Shown here: one piece after another, positions 52,673 through 61,732 of the stretch
Layout: every line of letters begins with the position of its first letter
Numbering within the stretch: the first letter of the stretch is position 1
Assembly (NCBI GenBank): GCA_965276635.1
Contig: CBDIBC010000003.1
Coordinates: 124,001 to 188,000 of the forward strand
From: CBDIBC01 sp965276635
GTDB taxonomy: Bacteria; Actinomycetota; Acidimicrobiia; Acidimicrobiales; Palsa-688
Reading direction: 5' to 3'
Length of the DNA: 64,000 bases
Notes under the pieces: model-generated
The model's database searches: none
What the model was told of the DNA's origin: nothing
Seen by the model: the letters and a program-made list of their open reading frames with translations, nothing else
Made by a program: the position numbers and the translations under genes

Positions 52673-53830
52673 GTGAGCAATCTGAAAGACGAGGAGCAGG
52701 TCATCGTGGACACTGTCCGGAGCTTCGTGGACCGGGAGGTCCGACCAGTCGCTCAAGCCCTGGAACACGCGAACGAGTACCCCGAGAAGATTGTCGAGCA
52801 AATGAAGGGAATGGGTATTTTCGGCTTGGCTATCCCCGAACCCTACGGAGAGGGTGCCGTGTCGACGTCTTGCTACGTCGAGGTCACCGAGCAGCTGGCA
52901 CGCGGCTGGATGAGCCTTGCCGGCGCTATGGGGGGGCATACGGTCGTCTCAAAGCTTATTCTCACCTTCGGTACCGATGACCAAAAATCCCGATATCTGC
53001 CGGAAATGGCCACCGGAGAGATCAGAGCAACCATGGCGCTGACCGAGCCGGGCGGCGGGTCCGACCTCCAAGCTATTACCACCACGGCACGTCGCCAAGA
53101 TGACGGATACGTCGTGAACGGGTCGAAGACTTGGATTACTAACGCCCGTCGCTCTCACCTCATAGCGCTGCTGTGCAAAACCAACCCACGATCCGAGCCC
53201 CGGCATAAGGGGATCAGTATTCTCCTCGTCGAGCACGGTAACGGCTTTAGCGTCTCAAAGGACCTCCCGAAGATCGGGTACAAAGGCGTCGAGAGCTGCG
53301 AGCTGTCCTTTAGCGATTTTCACGCTCCTCTCGGTGCTCTTCTCGGCGAGGAAGAAGGCTGCGGGTTCTTGCAGATGATGAAGGGCCTAGAGATCGGGCG
53401 TATCCAAGTCGCGTCTCGGGCCCTCGGCGTGGCTCGGGCCGCGCTGGACGACGCGCTCCGCTACGCCCAACAGAGGGAGAGCTTTGGTAAGCCGATATGG
53501 AAGCACCAATCCATCGGCAATTATCTCGCCGACATGGTAACGAAATACACCGCGGCTCGCCAGCTCGTGCTGTACGCGGCGGGCCGGTACGACGCCGGGG
53601 CCCGATGTGACATGGAAGCCGGCATGGCCAAGCTCTTTGCCTCGGAGACGGCAATGGAGATCGCGCTGAGCGCGGTTCGCATTCACGGCGGGTACGGATA
53701 TTCCACCGAGTTCGATGTCGAGCGGTACTTCCGGGACGCCCCGCTCATGATCGTTGGCGAAGGCACCAACGAGATCCAACGCAACGTCATCGCCGCCGAA
53801 CTCGTCGCCCGCGGTGGCGTCACGACGTGA
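52673..53830 (+). CDS. Acyl-CoA dehydrogenase
   Basis: A 385-residue FAD-dependent acyl-CoA dehydrogenase. Conserved blocks: LAIPEPYGEGAVS, MALTEPGGGSDLQAI (FAD/substrate), GSKTWITNA, FGKPIWKHQSIGNYLADM, HGGYGYSTEFDVERYFRD, and IVGEGTNEIQRN near residue 365 with the catalytic-base Glu. It introduces a 2,3 double bond into an acyl-CoA and passes electrons to ETF. GTG 52673 follows AAAGGATC by about six bases. It lies 57 bp after the CoA transferase stop in the same direction, so the pair likely activates and then oxidises one acid. The next 240 bases hold no gene. Confidence 0.93.
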   Translation: MSNLKDEEQVIVDTVRSFVDREVRPVAQALEHANEYPEKIVEQMKGMGIFGLAIPEPYGEGAVSTSCYVEVTEQLARGWMSLAGAMGGHTVVSKLILTFGTDDQKSRYLPEMATGEIRATMALTEPGGGSDLQAITTTARRQDDGYVVNGSKTWITNARRSHLIALLCKTNPRSEPRHKGISILLVEHGNGFSVSKDLPKIGYKGVESCELSFSDFHAPLGALLGEEEGCGFLQMMKGLEIGRIQVASRALGVARAALDDALRYAQQRESFGKPIWKHQSIGNYLADMVTKYTAARQLVLYAAGRYDAGARCDMEAGMAKLFASETAMEIALSAVRIHGGYGYSTEFDVERYFRDAPLMIVGEGTNEIQRNVIAAELVARGGVTT

Positions 53831-54071
53831 CCCGACCGGTCGTCCGGTGAAAAGGCTACGGGCCGCCATGTTGATACCGCCCGCAGCCATGACGAGACCC
53901 ACGGAGGGCATGACGACAGTTGCTGCCGGTGAGGCGGCCTACGGAGTGCTCGCCGCCAGGAGCTTCGGAACGACATTCTGCAGCACAAGTCCCCCGAATG
54001 CACCCGCTTACCCACGAGGCAGAACTCGCCCATGACTACCATGTCAGTCGGCAAACGTAGGCCGATCCTTC

Positions 54072-54340
54072 ATGCCTCGTCGCCGAGAGACGGAGGCCCG
54101 ATTCGGCGATCTGGGCGTATACGTCGGCGGAGCGGTCAGCGGCACGCTCCTGAAGAAGCCTGTAGAGGAGGCCTACGAGGCGGCCAAGAGGTGGGCTCGG
54201 GAGCGTTACGAGAGGAAGCAGCGCCGCATGGTCGGAATCCTTGTCCACAGCGCTTGACTGTGTACGGTCCCGACGGCAAGGTCCTCAAGCAGTGGACAGT
54301 GGACAAGGACGGCGAGAGGGAGGAGGGGCCGCAGCCATAG
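54072..54340 (+). pseudogene. Small unknown protein, probably frameshifted
   Basis: ATG 54072 opens a frame with a protein-like middle: VGGAVSGTLLKKPVEEAYEAAKRWARERYERKQRR. It then degenerates. In a second frame from about 54255 the sequence continues LTVYGPDGKVLKQWTVDKDGEREEG to a stop at 54340. Joined, they would form a roughly 85-residue protein with a charged helix and a short beta hairpin. I do not recognise the family. A single indel near 54230 explains both pieces. The stretch to 54443 contains nothing else. Confidence 0.4.
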
Positions 54341-54443
54341 CTTTGCTGTGACAACCACGAACGTTGTCCCTGAAAAGAAGGTGTTGCTAGAACTTCTTGG
54401 GGCCTTGAAGCCTTGATCCCGTGACAAGTTTCTGGGACAAGTT

Positions 54444-55552
54444 TTAGGCTGCGAGGCTGAGTCTGGCGTTGGTGATGTAGTCGGTGATGGTGCGGTCGAT
54501 GGTGGTGAGGGCCCGGCGGATCTTGAGGGGCGCTGGTGGTTGGTCGGCTTCGAGGAGGGGTCCGAGAAGGCGGTGTCGCAGCTTGGTGTAGAACACCGAG
54601 ACTCTTTGGCCTTCGGGGGTGAGGACGTAGGTGTTGGTGTGGGGCTGGCGGACGATGAGGCCGTGGAGTCGGAGGCGGCGCAGGTCGTAGGTCATCTGGT
54701 TGGCGCTGTAGTTACGCTCGAGCAGTCCGGCGACGAGCCCGCGAAGGCTTTGGTTGGTGAAGCCGGTGACAGCGTGGATCTGGTAGCTGAGGGCGCCGGT
54801 CAGGGCCATGGCGCGGGTGTCCCCGAAGCGGAACGCTCCGGTTCGCTGACCCTCTCGTATGTAGGGCTGGTGGATGCGCTCGAAGAGCGCAGAGCCGATG
54901 GCACAGTCCTGACCGGCACGCTCGATGATAAGCAGACGATCGTTGACGTTGCGAGCCTTGGCCACCAACTCGGGCAGGTGCTCGAGTCGGGCCAGGATCC
55001 CGATGTCGGACGGTTTGTTGATGACGGTCTCGATGCGCAGCGCTCTCCCTTCCTTGAGGTATTGCTTGACGCGGCTGTGCTTGTAGGCGAAGTCCATGTG
55101 CACCTCGGTGCCTGGGGAGAACACCCTGGTGGTGAACGGATGCTTCGTGGTGGGGCCGCGGCGATCGCGGCCGAACACGGCGTGGACCTCAGCAGGACGG
55201 CCGATGCCGATGTTGTCGGCCACGAGCGCTTCGAAGAACCCGCGGGCGCGGCGGGGGTCGTCGAAGACGACCGTGCGGCTCACCTCGACTTGGCGCATGG
55301 ACAGCTCCCAGAAATACCCGGCATCACGCTCTTGGGGGCCGAGCGGAGCGGGGATCCGAGCGATCCAGCGGTCGAAGAACCCTTGGACGTCCGCCGGTCC
55401 GAGACGGTCGCAGAGAGCTTGGAGGCGATCAGGTCGACGGCAGGCAGCGAACCCGTTGGCCAGCTCCGCGAAGTTGATCCTGGCCCGGCGGGCCTGGCGT
55501 TTGGCCCACTCGTGGCCGTTGAGCCACACCTTGGCGGGATAAGGAAAGTAGG
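54444..55552 (-). pseudogene. Conserved protein of unknown function, 3' part, split by the recombinase element
   Basis: About 370 codons on the minus strand, from YFPYPAKVWLNGHEWAKRQ to the stop at 54444. Blocks include YFWELSMRQVEVSRTVVFD, EVHMDFAYKHSRVKQYLKEGRALRIETVINKPSDIG and, at the C-terminus, a winged-helix-like NQMTYDLRRLRLHGLIVRQPHTNTYVLTPEGQ. The natural first part is found at 60076-60592: its last codons, ATC-TGC-AC, join to C-TAC-TTT-CCT here to read ICTYFPYP, as in intact relatives that I recall as one roughly 540-residue protein. It is a widespread actinobacterial family of no assigned function, possibly itself associated with mobile DNA. The ATG at 55583 is inside the element and not native. 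Confidence 0.8.
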
Positions 55553-55565
55553 TTCTATTGGAGTC
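55553..55565 (+). repeat. Left terminal inverted repeat of the recombinase element
   Basis: TTCTATTGGAGTC, identical in inverted orientation to 60063-60075. The host gene sequence resumes immediately outside (GGAAAGTAGG on the plus strand). Confidence 0.85.
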
Positions 55566-55643
55566 GTCGGGGGCCTTTGGCACACCGGAGTTAGGGCCTG
55601 ATCTGCTTGTGGCGCGTGGGTTCTCTTGGTCTGACTGTCACAG

Positions 55644-56846
55644 GTGGAACGTACGTTCGAGCCCATGGAGTTCTGGGCGCAGCAGACGGTGTCACCGATC
55701 GACGGACGGCAGGGATGGACGGTGGTCGATGACCGCTACGTGGAGCATCGCCGGGCCGGTGAGTACCTGCGGCTGCTCGTGGACGGCGAGGGCCGCTCCG
55801 CGGGCACCGCCCGCACCTACGCTGGTCGTCTGGCCCTGTGGCTGACCTGGGCGGCGGCGGTCGGGGCAGACGATGGCTCGCCAGGCGTGGAGCAGCTGGC
55901 GGCTTTTGCTCGCTGGCTGGAGCGCACCCCGTCGCGCAAGCATCGCTCCGGGCGTGACAGGCGCCGGGCGCCCGACCCGACGGTGGTGGCGATCGGGCCG
56001 GCCCGATCGGCAGGCACCGTGGATGGGATCTTGGTCGTGGTGGTGGAGTTCGTGCGGTTCCTGGCGTCGCGGGGGATCACCGACGCCGTTGTGGCCGAGG
56101 CGTTGAGCACTCGACGGGAGCTGCGCTTCGTGCCGGCCGGCTGGGACCGTGGAGAGCGCACCGGGCACCCGGTGGTCGAGCGGCGCCGGGTGCGACGGCG
56201 AGGGGTGCGGCTGGCGGCGGTGACCTTGAGCGGCGAGGAGGTCGCTGCTCTCGTCAGGGCATGCGCCAACGCCCGGGACCGCTTCGTCGTCGAGGCGCTC
56301 TACGCCACCGGGCTGAGGGTGGCGGAGCTGTGCGGTCTGCGCCTGTCGGACCTGCACCTCGTGCCTTTCTCGGTGCATCTCGGCTGCCAGGTGGCTGGTG
56401 CCCACCTGCACGTCGTGCGTCGGGAAGACAACGAGAACGGGGCGCTGGCGAAGTCGATCTACCCGAGGGTCGTCCCGGTGGCCCGAGACCTGGTGTGGTC
56501 ACACAACGCCTGGCGGGTCGAGCGAGACGCGGTGGCGGAGGCGGCCGGCAGCGACTACCTGTTGGTCAACTTGTGGCGGGCGCCGCTGGGACGCGCGTTG
56601 CGGCCCGACACTGTCGAGCGGCTCTTCGTGCGTTTGTCGGCCAAGGTGGGTTTCCGGGCTCGGCCTCACATGTGCCGTCACAGTTTTGCTTCTGAGGTGG
56701 CGCTGGCAACCAAGGACCCGGCTTTGGTCAAGGAGCTCTTGGGGCACGCCTCGGTTGCCTCGAGCGACGTTTACATGCATGCCCGCTGGGATGACATGCG
56801 CGCCGCGGTGGACGGGCACGCCCGGATCCGGGGGGCGCTGCAATGA
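55644..56846 (+). CDS. tnpA: Tyrosine recombinase, TnpA-like
   Basis: A 400-residue tyrosine recombinase. All catalytic residues are visible: R225 (ATGLRVAELCGL), K270, H342-x-x-R345 (PHMCRHSF), H368 (LLGHAS) and Y377 (SSDVYMHA). A SAM-like core-binding domain occupies about 30-155. It cleaves and rejoins DNA strands through a 3'-phosphotyrosine. It is the first gene of the trio and overlaps tnpB by ATGA. The GTG start at 55644 has only weak ribosome-binding sequence (CACAGGTG); ATG 55665 is possible. It begins 79 bp inside the left inverted repeat. Confidence 0.92.
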   Translation: MERTFEPMEFWAQQTVSPIDGRQGWTVVDDRYVEHRRAGEYLRLLVDGEGRSAGTARTYAGRLALWLTWAAAVGADDGSPGVEQLAAFARWLERTPSRKHRSGRDRRRAPDPTVVAIGPARSAGTVDGILVVVVEFVRFLASRGITDAVVAEALSTRRELRFVPAGWDRGERTGHPVVERRRVRRRGVRLAAVTLSGEEVAALVRACANARDRFVVEALYATGLRVAELCGLRLSDLHLVPFSVHLGCQVAGAHLHVVRREDNENGALAKSIYPRVVPVARDLVWSHNAWRVERDAVAEAAGSDYLLVNLWRAPLGRALRPDTVERLFVRLSAKVGFRARPHMCRHSFASEVALATKDPALVKELLGHASVASSDVYMHARWDDMRAAVDGHARIRGALQ

Positions 56847-59350
56847 GCCGACGGTCGGGGGGCAGCGCCGCGGAGCGCAGCGATCGGATCCAGATCCGGG
56901 CGGTCGGAGCGGACTGGCGGCTGGAACGAATGCGGTTGCTGGTGGCTGACGCCGACTTTGATGGCGACTGGGATCCCGAGACCTTCCTGCTCACCCCCCG
57001 CCCGGGTGGGCGGATCAGCGGACGGGAAGGCTGCGTGGTGGCCGACTGCCCGCTCAACCGACACGGCGCCGGCGTGCTGTGTCGCTCCCACGCGCTCGAG
57101 ATGGGCGAGTCGGATACCTCGAGCATCGATGCGTGGGTGGCGACCGGCGAGCCCCGACGGATCCGTCGGCGCTGCTCACCGGAGTCCTGCCTGGTCGCCG
57201 ACGACATCGGACGCTGCAGTCGTCCGCCCGCCGACAGCCGCCGGTTGTGTCACGCCCATGCCGCCGCGTGGGGACACAGAGAGCGAGCCGGCGCCACCTT
57301 CGCTGAGTTCCTGGCGGGCGCCAGCCCGTTGCCCGGTTTCGGGTCGTGCGTGGTCGCCTCGTGCTTCTTGGAGGCCGCCTACAAGGAGATATGCCTCTGC
57401 GACGGCCACTACCGCTCCTGGCGGCGCCATGGACGTCCGGCGAGCCGGAGGTTCGAGGATTGGGCGGCCCGCGCTCCCCAGCCGGCCACGGCCCGGGTGC
57501 TCAGCCTGCGGGGCCTGACCGAACTGGTCCGCCTCGAACTGCTCTACGGCATCGACCGTCGAGCGGCCGGACACATACGTGCCAGGGACGGCGAGATGCG
57601 GGTCTTCGCCGACCAGCTTCGAGCGACCGATGCCGCTTCGGTGACCGAATTCAAGCTCGCCGGCTTCGAGGGCAACGACACCTACGCCCACTTCGCCGCC
57701 TTCGTCATCGACCGGGTCGGCCTGGCCTACGCAGACCCCGAGGTCGAACGCCACGCTGACATCTGGGACCTGCGACTGTTCGGGCGCTGCGGCCACATCG
57801 ACTTCACGGGGATCCGCCAGGACTGGCTGCGGGAGGCCACCAAGGCTTGGGCGGCCACCGCCGCTGTGGGCGTGCGTTCCGAGTCGACCCTCCAGCATCG
57901 GGTTCACGCTGTGGTGCTCCTGTCCTCGGTGCTGGCAAGCGGACCGGGCGGCGGCCATGATCCCGAAGCTCTCGGGCGTGCCGACATCGACCGCTTCTTG
58001 GTGCGGCAAGCTTCGCTGCGGACCCGTCGAGGCCAGCCCTACAGCGCCTCGCGGGCCACCAGCATCATCCGGGACTGCACCCTGGTTCTCCGAGAAGCCC
58101 GAGAGATGAGTTTGCTGCCCACCTTGGGCTCGACGTTCGCCTTCCGCCGCGGCGACACCGGTCCGACACCCCACGACAGCGAGGTGGGCCGGGCCCTGCC
58201 CGACCACGTCGTGGCCTGCCTCGACGCGCACCTCGATCTGCTGCGGGCTGTCCCGGGCTACTTCCGGGGAACGACTCGGCACGGCACGGGCGTCTTGGGC
58301 GATCAGTCCGCCGAGATGGCAGTGCTGATCTACAGGCTGCTGAAAGGCACCGGCCGTCGCGCCGGCGAGGTGGCCAGCCTGCGTCTGGAGTGCCTCGACG
58401 TGGACGAGCACGGCCGGCCGGTGTTGATCTACGACAATCACAAGGCGGGCCGGATGAGCAGGCGTTTGCCGCTGTCGGACTCCGAGCTGGTGGAGGCCAT
58501 CAGCGCCCAGCAGGCCTGGGTGACCACCCGGTTCCCCGCCATCGCGAGGGACCGACTGTGGTTGCTACCTCGGCCCAACCAGAACACCGACGGTCTCATC
58601 CACCTACGACCCCACCAGATCTTCGAGTGGATCCGACAATGGGTGACTGTCATCCCCAGCATCGACGCCGGCCCCGTCGGTGCACCAAGCCAGGCAGTGC
58701 CCTTCGACCGCTCCGCCATCCACCCCCACGCATTCCGGCATTCCTACGCCCAAACCCTGGCCGATCAAGGAGTTCCCGCCCCGGTCCTGCGAGACCTCAT
58801 GGACCATCGCAGCATTGACACCACCATGGGCTACTACCGTGTCGGCGAAACCAAGAAGCGTGACGCCATGGACCTGCTGGCGCGCCACACCGTCGACAAC
58901 CGGGGCACCACACGCCCCTCCGGAGGAGGCCGGTCCAGATCCGCCGCGCTGGCCGAGCAGCTGAGCTGGGTGGCCGTCCCCATGGGCAAATGCTCCGAGC
59001 CGACCAACGTACGAGCCGGCGGCCAGGCCTGCCCGATCCGCTACCAGTGCACCGGCTGCCCCCATTTCGAGTCCGATCCTTCCTACCTGCCTAACCTCAG
59101 CACCTACGCAGACGACCTGCGACGCGAACGCGAGGCGATGACCGCCACCGGCGCCGCCGACTGGCTCATCGAGGGCGTCACCCGCCAGCTCGACGTCGTC
59201 ATCGACCATATCCGCACCCACCAACAACTTCTCGCCGAGCTCCCCGACGACCAGCGCCACGCCGTCGAGGAGGCCGCGGTGATCCTGCGAAAAGCCCGCC
59301 AGTCGGTCCCGGTCGCGTTCGGGCAACGCCGAAGCGATCAACGGCCATGA
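56843..59350 (+). CDS. tnpB: Large tyrosine recombinase, TnpB-like, with Cys clusters
   Basis: An 835-residue protein. The first 200 residues carry paired Cys/His clusters (CVVADCPLNRHGAGVLCRSH; CLVADDIGRCS..LCHAH; CVVASCFLEAAYKEICLCDGH), probably zinc ribbons. The recombinase domain has LKGTGRRAGEVASLRL (Arg), HPHAFRHSYAQTLADQG (H-x-x-R), MDHRSIDTTMGYYRV (His and Tyr), then a C-terminal Cys motif (GKCSEPTNVRAGGQACPIRYQCTGCPHFE). This matches TnpB of Tn554-type trios, which acts with TnpA in choosing and joining sites. It overlaps both neighbours by ATGA, so the three proteins are made in a fixed ratio. Confidence 0.9.
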   Translation: MSRRSGGSAAERSDRIQIRAVGADWRLERMRLLVADADFDGDWDPETFLLTPRPGGRISGREGCVVADCPLNRHGAGVLCRSHALEMGESDTSSIDAWVATGEPRRIRRRCSPESCLVADDIGRCSRPPADSRRLCHAHAAAWGHRERAGATFAEFLAGASPLPGFGSCVVASCFLEAAYKEICLCDGHYRSWRRHGRPASRRFEDWAARAPQPATARVLSLRGLTELVRLELLYGIDRRAAGHIRARDGEMRVFADQLRATDAASVTEFKLAGFEGNDTYAHFAAFVIDRVGLAYADPEVERHADIWDLRLFGRCGHIDFTGIRQDWLREATKAWAATAAVGVRSESTLQHRVHAVVLLSSVLASGPGGGHDPEALGRADIDRFLVRQASLRTRRGQPYSASRATSIIRDCTLVLREAREMSLLPTLGSTFAFRRGDTGPTPHDSEVGRALPDHVVACLDAHLDLLRAVPGYFRGTTRHGTGVLGDQSAEMAVLIYRLLKGTGRRAGEVASLRLECLDVDEHGRPVLIYDNHKAGRMSRRLPLSDSELVEAISAQQAWVTTRFPAIARDRLWLLPRPNQNTDGLIHLRPHQIFEWIRQWVTVIPSIDAGPVGAPSQAVPFDRSAIHPHAFRHSYAQTLADQGVPAPVLRDLMDHRSIDTTMGYYRVGETKKRDAMDLLARHTVDNRGTTRPSGGGRSRSAALAEQLSWVAVPMGKCSEPTNVRAGGQACPIRYQCTGCPHFESDPSYLPNLSTYADDLRREREAMTATGAADWLIEGVTRQLDVVIDHIRTHQQLLAELPDDQRHAVEEAAVILRKARQSVPVAFGQRRSDQRP

Positions 59351-59973
59351 CCGACAACAGCGACGCTTTGCGCCGCGCTCGCCGCCGCGACAGCCTCGAC
59401 AAACGACGCCGGGCGGCCGAGACCCTCGAGGCCATGGTCAAGACCGGAGAAACGATCAGCTTCCCGGCGGTGGCCTGCCGGGCGGCGGTGTCAGTGTGGC
59501 TCCTCTACGCCGACCACGACCTCGCCGGCCGGATCAGCGACGCCCGCGACCGCCAACGCCAAGCCGGTGCCGATCGGGCCTGGCGCCTGCCCGCCCGCTC
59601 GCTCGTCACCGAGCAGAGCCTGCGCGCCGACCTGGCCAACTCCCGCGAACAAGCCCGCCAGCTCGGGGTGGAGGTCGCCGTGCTGCGCGACCGCGTGGCC
59701 CACCAGCTCGGTGAGGCGGCCGACATCGCACGGGGCCGGCTTGCCAACCCATTGGTCGGCCAGCTCGAAGACCGGGCCACCGAGCTCGAGACCGAGAACC
59801 ATGCCCTACGACGCCGACTCACCGAGCTCGAAGCCGGCCTTGCCGAGTCCACAGCCACACTCGACGCGGCCCGGACGATCAACCGGGAGCTGATGAGCGA
59901 TCTGAACCGCTCCGGGGGACAGGCCCATGGGCGTCCCTCACATCCAAGGTCGCCGAAACGGTCCACGAGGTGA
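59347..59973 (+). CDS. tnpC: TnpC-like coiled-coil protein (DUF6262 type)
   Basis: A 208-residue helical protein. RRRDSLDKRRRAAETLEAMVKTGETISFPAVACRAAVSVWLLYADHDLAGRI is the DNA-binding-like N-terminal half of DUF6262 proteins; from about 85 a long heptad-rich coiled coil follows (QLEDRATELETENHALRRRLTELEAGLAES). In Tn554, TnpC raises transposition frequency and affects orientation, and this is the positional equivalent. It starts inside the tnpB stop (ATGA) and ends about 90 bp before the right inverted repeat, leaving a short non-coding end. Confidence 0.85.
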   Translation: MTDNSDALRRARRRDSLDKRRRAAETLEAMVKTGETISFPAVACRAAVSVWLLYADHDLAGRISDARDRQRQAGADRAWRLPARSLVTEQSLRADLANSREQARQLGVEVAVLRDRVAHQLGEAADIARGRLANPLVGQLEDRATELETENHALRRRLTELEAGLAESTATLDAARTINRELMSDLNRSGGQAHGRPSHPRSPKRSTR

Positions 59974-60062
59974 CCCCCTCGCTCCGCACGCACCGGCCGC
60001 GGACGCTGTGTGACTTACGTCGGTCACTCAGGATCACCCTCCTGAGCAGGTCTTCCGTCCAT

Positions 60063-60075
60063 GACTCCAATAGAA
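60063..60075 (-). repeat. Right terminal inverted repeat of the recombinase element
   Basis: GACTCCAATAGAA on the plus strand, the exact inverse of 55553-55565. Outside it come five bases (GCTTC) and then the interrupted gene (GTGCAGATC on the plus strand). Confidence 0.85.
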
Positions 60076-60592
60076 GCTTCGTGCAGATCTTGATGAAGCT
60101 CGGGCCGAACTCGCGATCGCAGATGTAGAAGTAGTAGCAGGACACTCGTCGCTCGGTCTTGGCCCAGTCGAAGTACACGCCGCCACGGGCACCGGTCTTC
60201 TTGGTGGCAGTAAACACCCACTGGAACTCCTGGGCGGCCACGACCGCCGCCACCCCCCACCGGCGGTTCCGCTCGGCTCGCTCCAGATAGGGGCGGACAT
60301 GGTCGAGCTTGCGGTCGTCCCAGCGGGAGCGGTCCGGCTTCTTCAAGTGCAGCACAGGGATCCGATGGGCCTTCGCGAAGGCGTCGACATCGCGACGGAA
60401 CCGGTTGCCGATTTTCTCGATCACTGCCGGCGACGCGATCGGCATCCCCAGGTGATCCTTGCAGAACCGCTCGACCTGGCCTCCCACCTGCAACCTCGGC
60501 ACGTAGGCGTTGAGATACAGCCGGTCGATGCAGACCAAGTCGAGCGCCACGTGGCCGTCCAGCACGTCGTTGATGTTGGTCACCGCTGCCAT
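60076..60592 (-). pseudogene. Conserved protein of unknown function, 5' part, split by the recombinase element
   Basis: Starts at ATG 60592 with MAAVTNINDVLDGHVALDL and continues VCIDRLYLNAYVPRLQVGGQV, IGNRFRRDVDAFAKAHRIPVLHLKK and RRVSCYYFYICDREFGPSFIKIC, where the element cuts it. The remaining two thirds lie at 54444-55552. Beyond the cut, element sequence adds foreign codons (TKLLLESW...) and the frame runs on for another 70 codons, so any product would be an aberrant fusion. Aromatic residues are dense and there is no signal peptide. Family function is unknown to me. The 60593-60831 gap shows nothing but a G/C-rich run. Confidence 0.8.
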
Positions 60593-60831
60593 GCGCACAG
60601 CATGCGCGCACAAGGGCCGGCTCCGCCGGCCCGACAAGCTCGCACACCACCACGGGAGCGCCGGAGGGGGCCGGGGGGAGGTCCTGACCTCCCCCCGCTA
60701 ATTACGAGTGAGGTGAAGCGTTTCCGATCCAGGGCATCCGACTGAGTATCGCGCGTGCAACTGTGTCGTTGCAGAACACAGGGTGCCAGAATCCCACGCC
60801 ATCTGGGTCGACCAGAGGCGCATGTCGGCAC

Positions 60832-61245
60832 CTACGGGCGCGGCGGGCCGACCGGAGGCTCGATACGCACGACCGTCGTGACGCGGTCGATGCTGCGGTC
60901 GAAGGAGGCGACGGCACTGATCCCGCTCCGTTCTGCGCTGGCGACCAGGTACGCCTCGGCAAAGTCGATTCGGTAGAACTCGTACACCTCGGTCGCTCGC
61001 AGCACCAGGTCTTCATCGACGAGCCGTGTCGCGCCGAAGGACACGATGGCCCGGACCGCTTCGGCGACCTGAGGTCGCTCGGCTTGGTAGAAGGACTCCA
61101 GCACGTAGATGACCTCAGCGACGATCAGATCGGCGACGAGCAACTCGTCGGCGTCAGCCAGGAACCGAGTCGCTCGGGCGGCGAGGTCGGGTGGGTCACC
61201 GGTGAGGTGACGAATAAGAACGTTGGTGTCGACGAAGGCCGTCAC
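60832..61245 (-). CDS. PIN-domain toxin (VapC-type)
   Basis: A 137-residue PIN-domain protein. The acidic metal-binding residues are present: Asp5 region in FVDTNVLIRHL, Glu in VAEVIYVLESFY, Asp in YRIDFAEAYLVASAE, and Asp in VASFDRSIDRV. These coordinate Mg for RNA cleavage. The gene begins inside the stop of the AbrB-type partner (ATGA), the classic antitoxin-toxin order. VapC toxins cut tRNA or rRNA and are held silent by the antitoxin. Length and motifs are normal, so it is probably functional. Confidence 0.9.
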   Translation of the reverse strand: MTAFVDTNVLIRHLTGDPPDLAARATRFLADADELLVADLIVAEVIYVLESFYQAERPQVAEAVRAIVSFGATRLVDEDLVLRATEVYEFYRIDFAEAYLVASAERSGISAVASFDRSIDRVTTVVRIEPPVGPPRP

Positions 61246-61490
61246 CGCCGCACATCGCTCCGGGACCGTCGCGTGACAGCCCGGATCTCGTCCCAGGGCA
61301 CTCCCCGCTTGTCCGCGGGGACCTGGACGGTGCCGGCGAGCTCGAGGAGGTCCGGCGTTCGAGCCATGACGGCTCGTTCACCCTCGAGCCGGATGATGAC
61401 GGCGTCACCGTCGTGAAGACCGAGGGCGTCGCGGACCGACTTGGGAATCGTGATTTGACCTTTTGAGGTCAGCCGAGCAGCGACATCCAC
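61242..61490 (-). CDS. AbrB/MazE-type antitoxin
   Basis: An 82-residue swapped-hairpin AbrB-fold protein: VDVAARLTSKGQITIPKSVRDALGLHDGDAVIIRLEGERAVMARTP is the DNA-binding half, and the C-terminal part (VPADKRGVPWDEIRAVTRRSR) would block the toxin. I place the start at GTG 61490 because AAGGAGAGG lies just upstream and the domain begins there; the longer frame to 61598 adds 36 unlike residues. It is coupled to the PIN toxin and probably represses its own promoter. Confidence 0.9.
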   Translation of the reverse strand: MDVAARLTSKGQITIPKSVRDALGLHDGDAVIIRLEGERAVMARTPDLLELAGTVQVPADKRGVPWDEIRAVTRRSRSDVRR

Positions 61491-61732
61491 GAACCTCTCC
61501 TTACGCTGAGACAGAAGTAAGGATACCCGCCCCGGGACGGCGTGGCGGTGCGAAGACAGGTTCGCGACCCCGTCGGACCAGCCTCCGGCCTGACCCAAAC
61601 GTGACCTAACGGTCGGTCACGAACGGCAAACAGCGGTCAGTGCCGGTCAGGTCACATGGTGCCGCCTCTCGGTGTTGGGGCACGACCAGCCGGGCCACAG
61701 CCGGCCTGTGAGACTGGCGGTCCCATCGAACA

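Larger units (their letters stand above)
55553..60080. mobile_element. Tn554/RIT-like element (tnpA-tnpB-tnpC) with 13-bp inverted ends
   Basis: A 4.5-kb element that carries only three overlapping genes of one direction: two tyrosine recombinases and a small coiled-coil protein, the trio of Tn554 and of recombinase-in-trio elements. Its ends are TTCTATTGGAGTC (55553-55565) and the exact inverted copy (60063-60075). Removing it, with five extra bases GCTTC (60076-60080), restores a continuous minus-strand reading frame through the interrupted gene. No cargo is present. The open frames of all three genes suggest recent insertion. The five bases could be the core carried over from the previous site, as in Tn554-type transposition; that is inference. 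Confidence 0.85.

Noticed and set aside
54540..55601. A 353-codon plus-strand frame opposite the split conserved gene
   Set aside because: The minus strand matches a known protein family and joins precisely with its other part; the plus frame has no motif.
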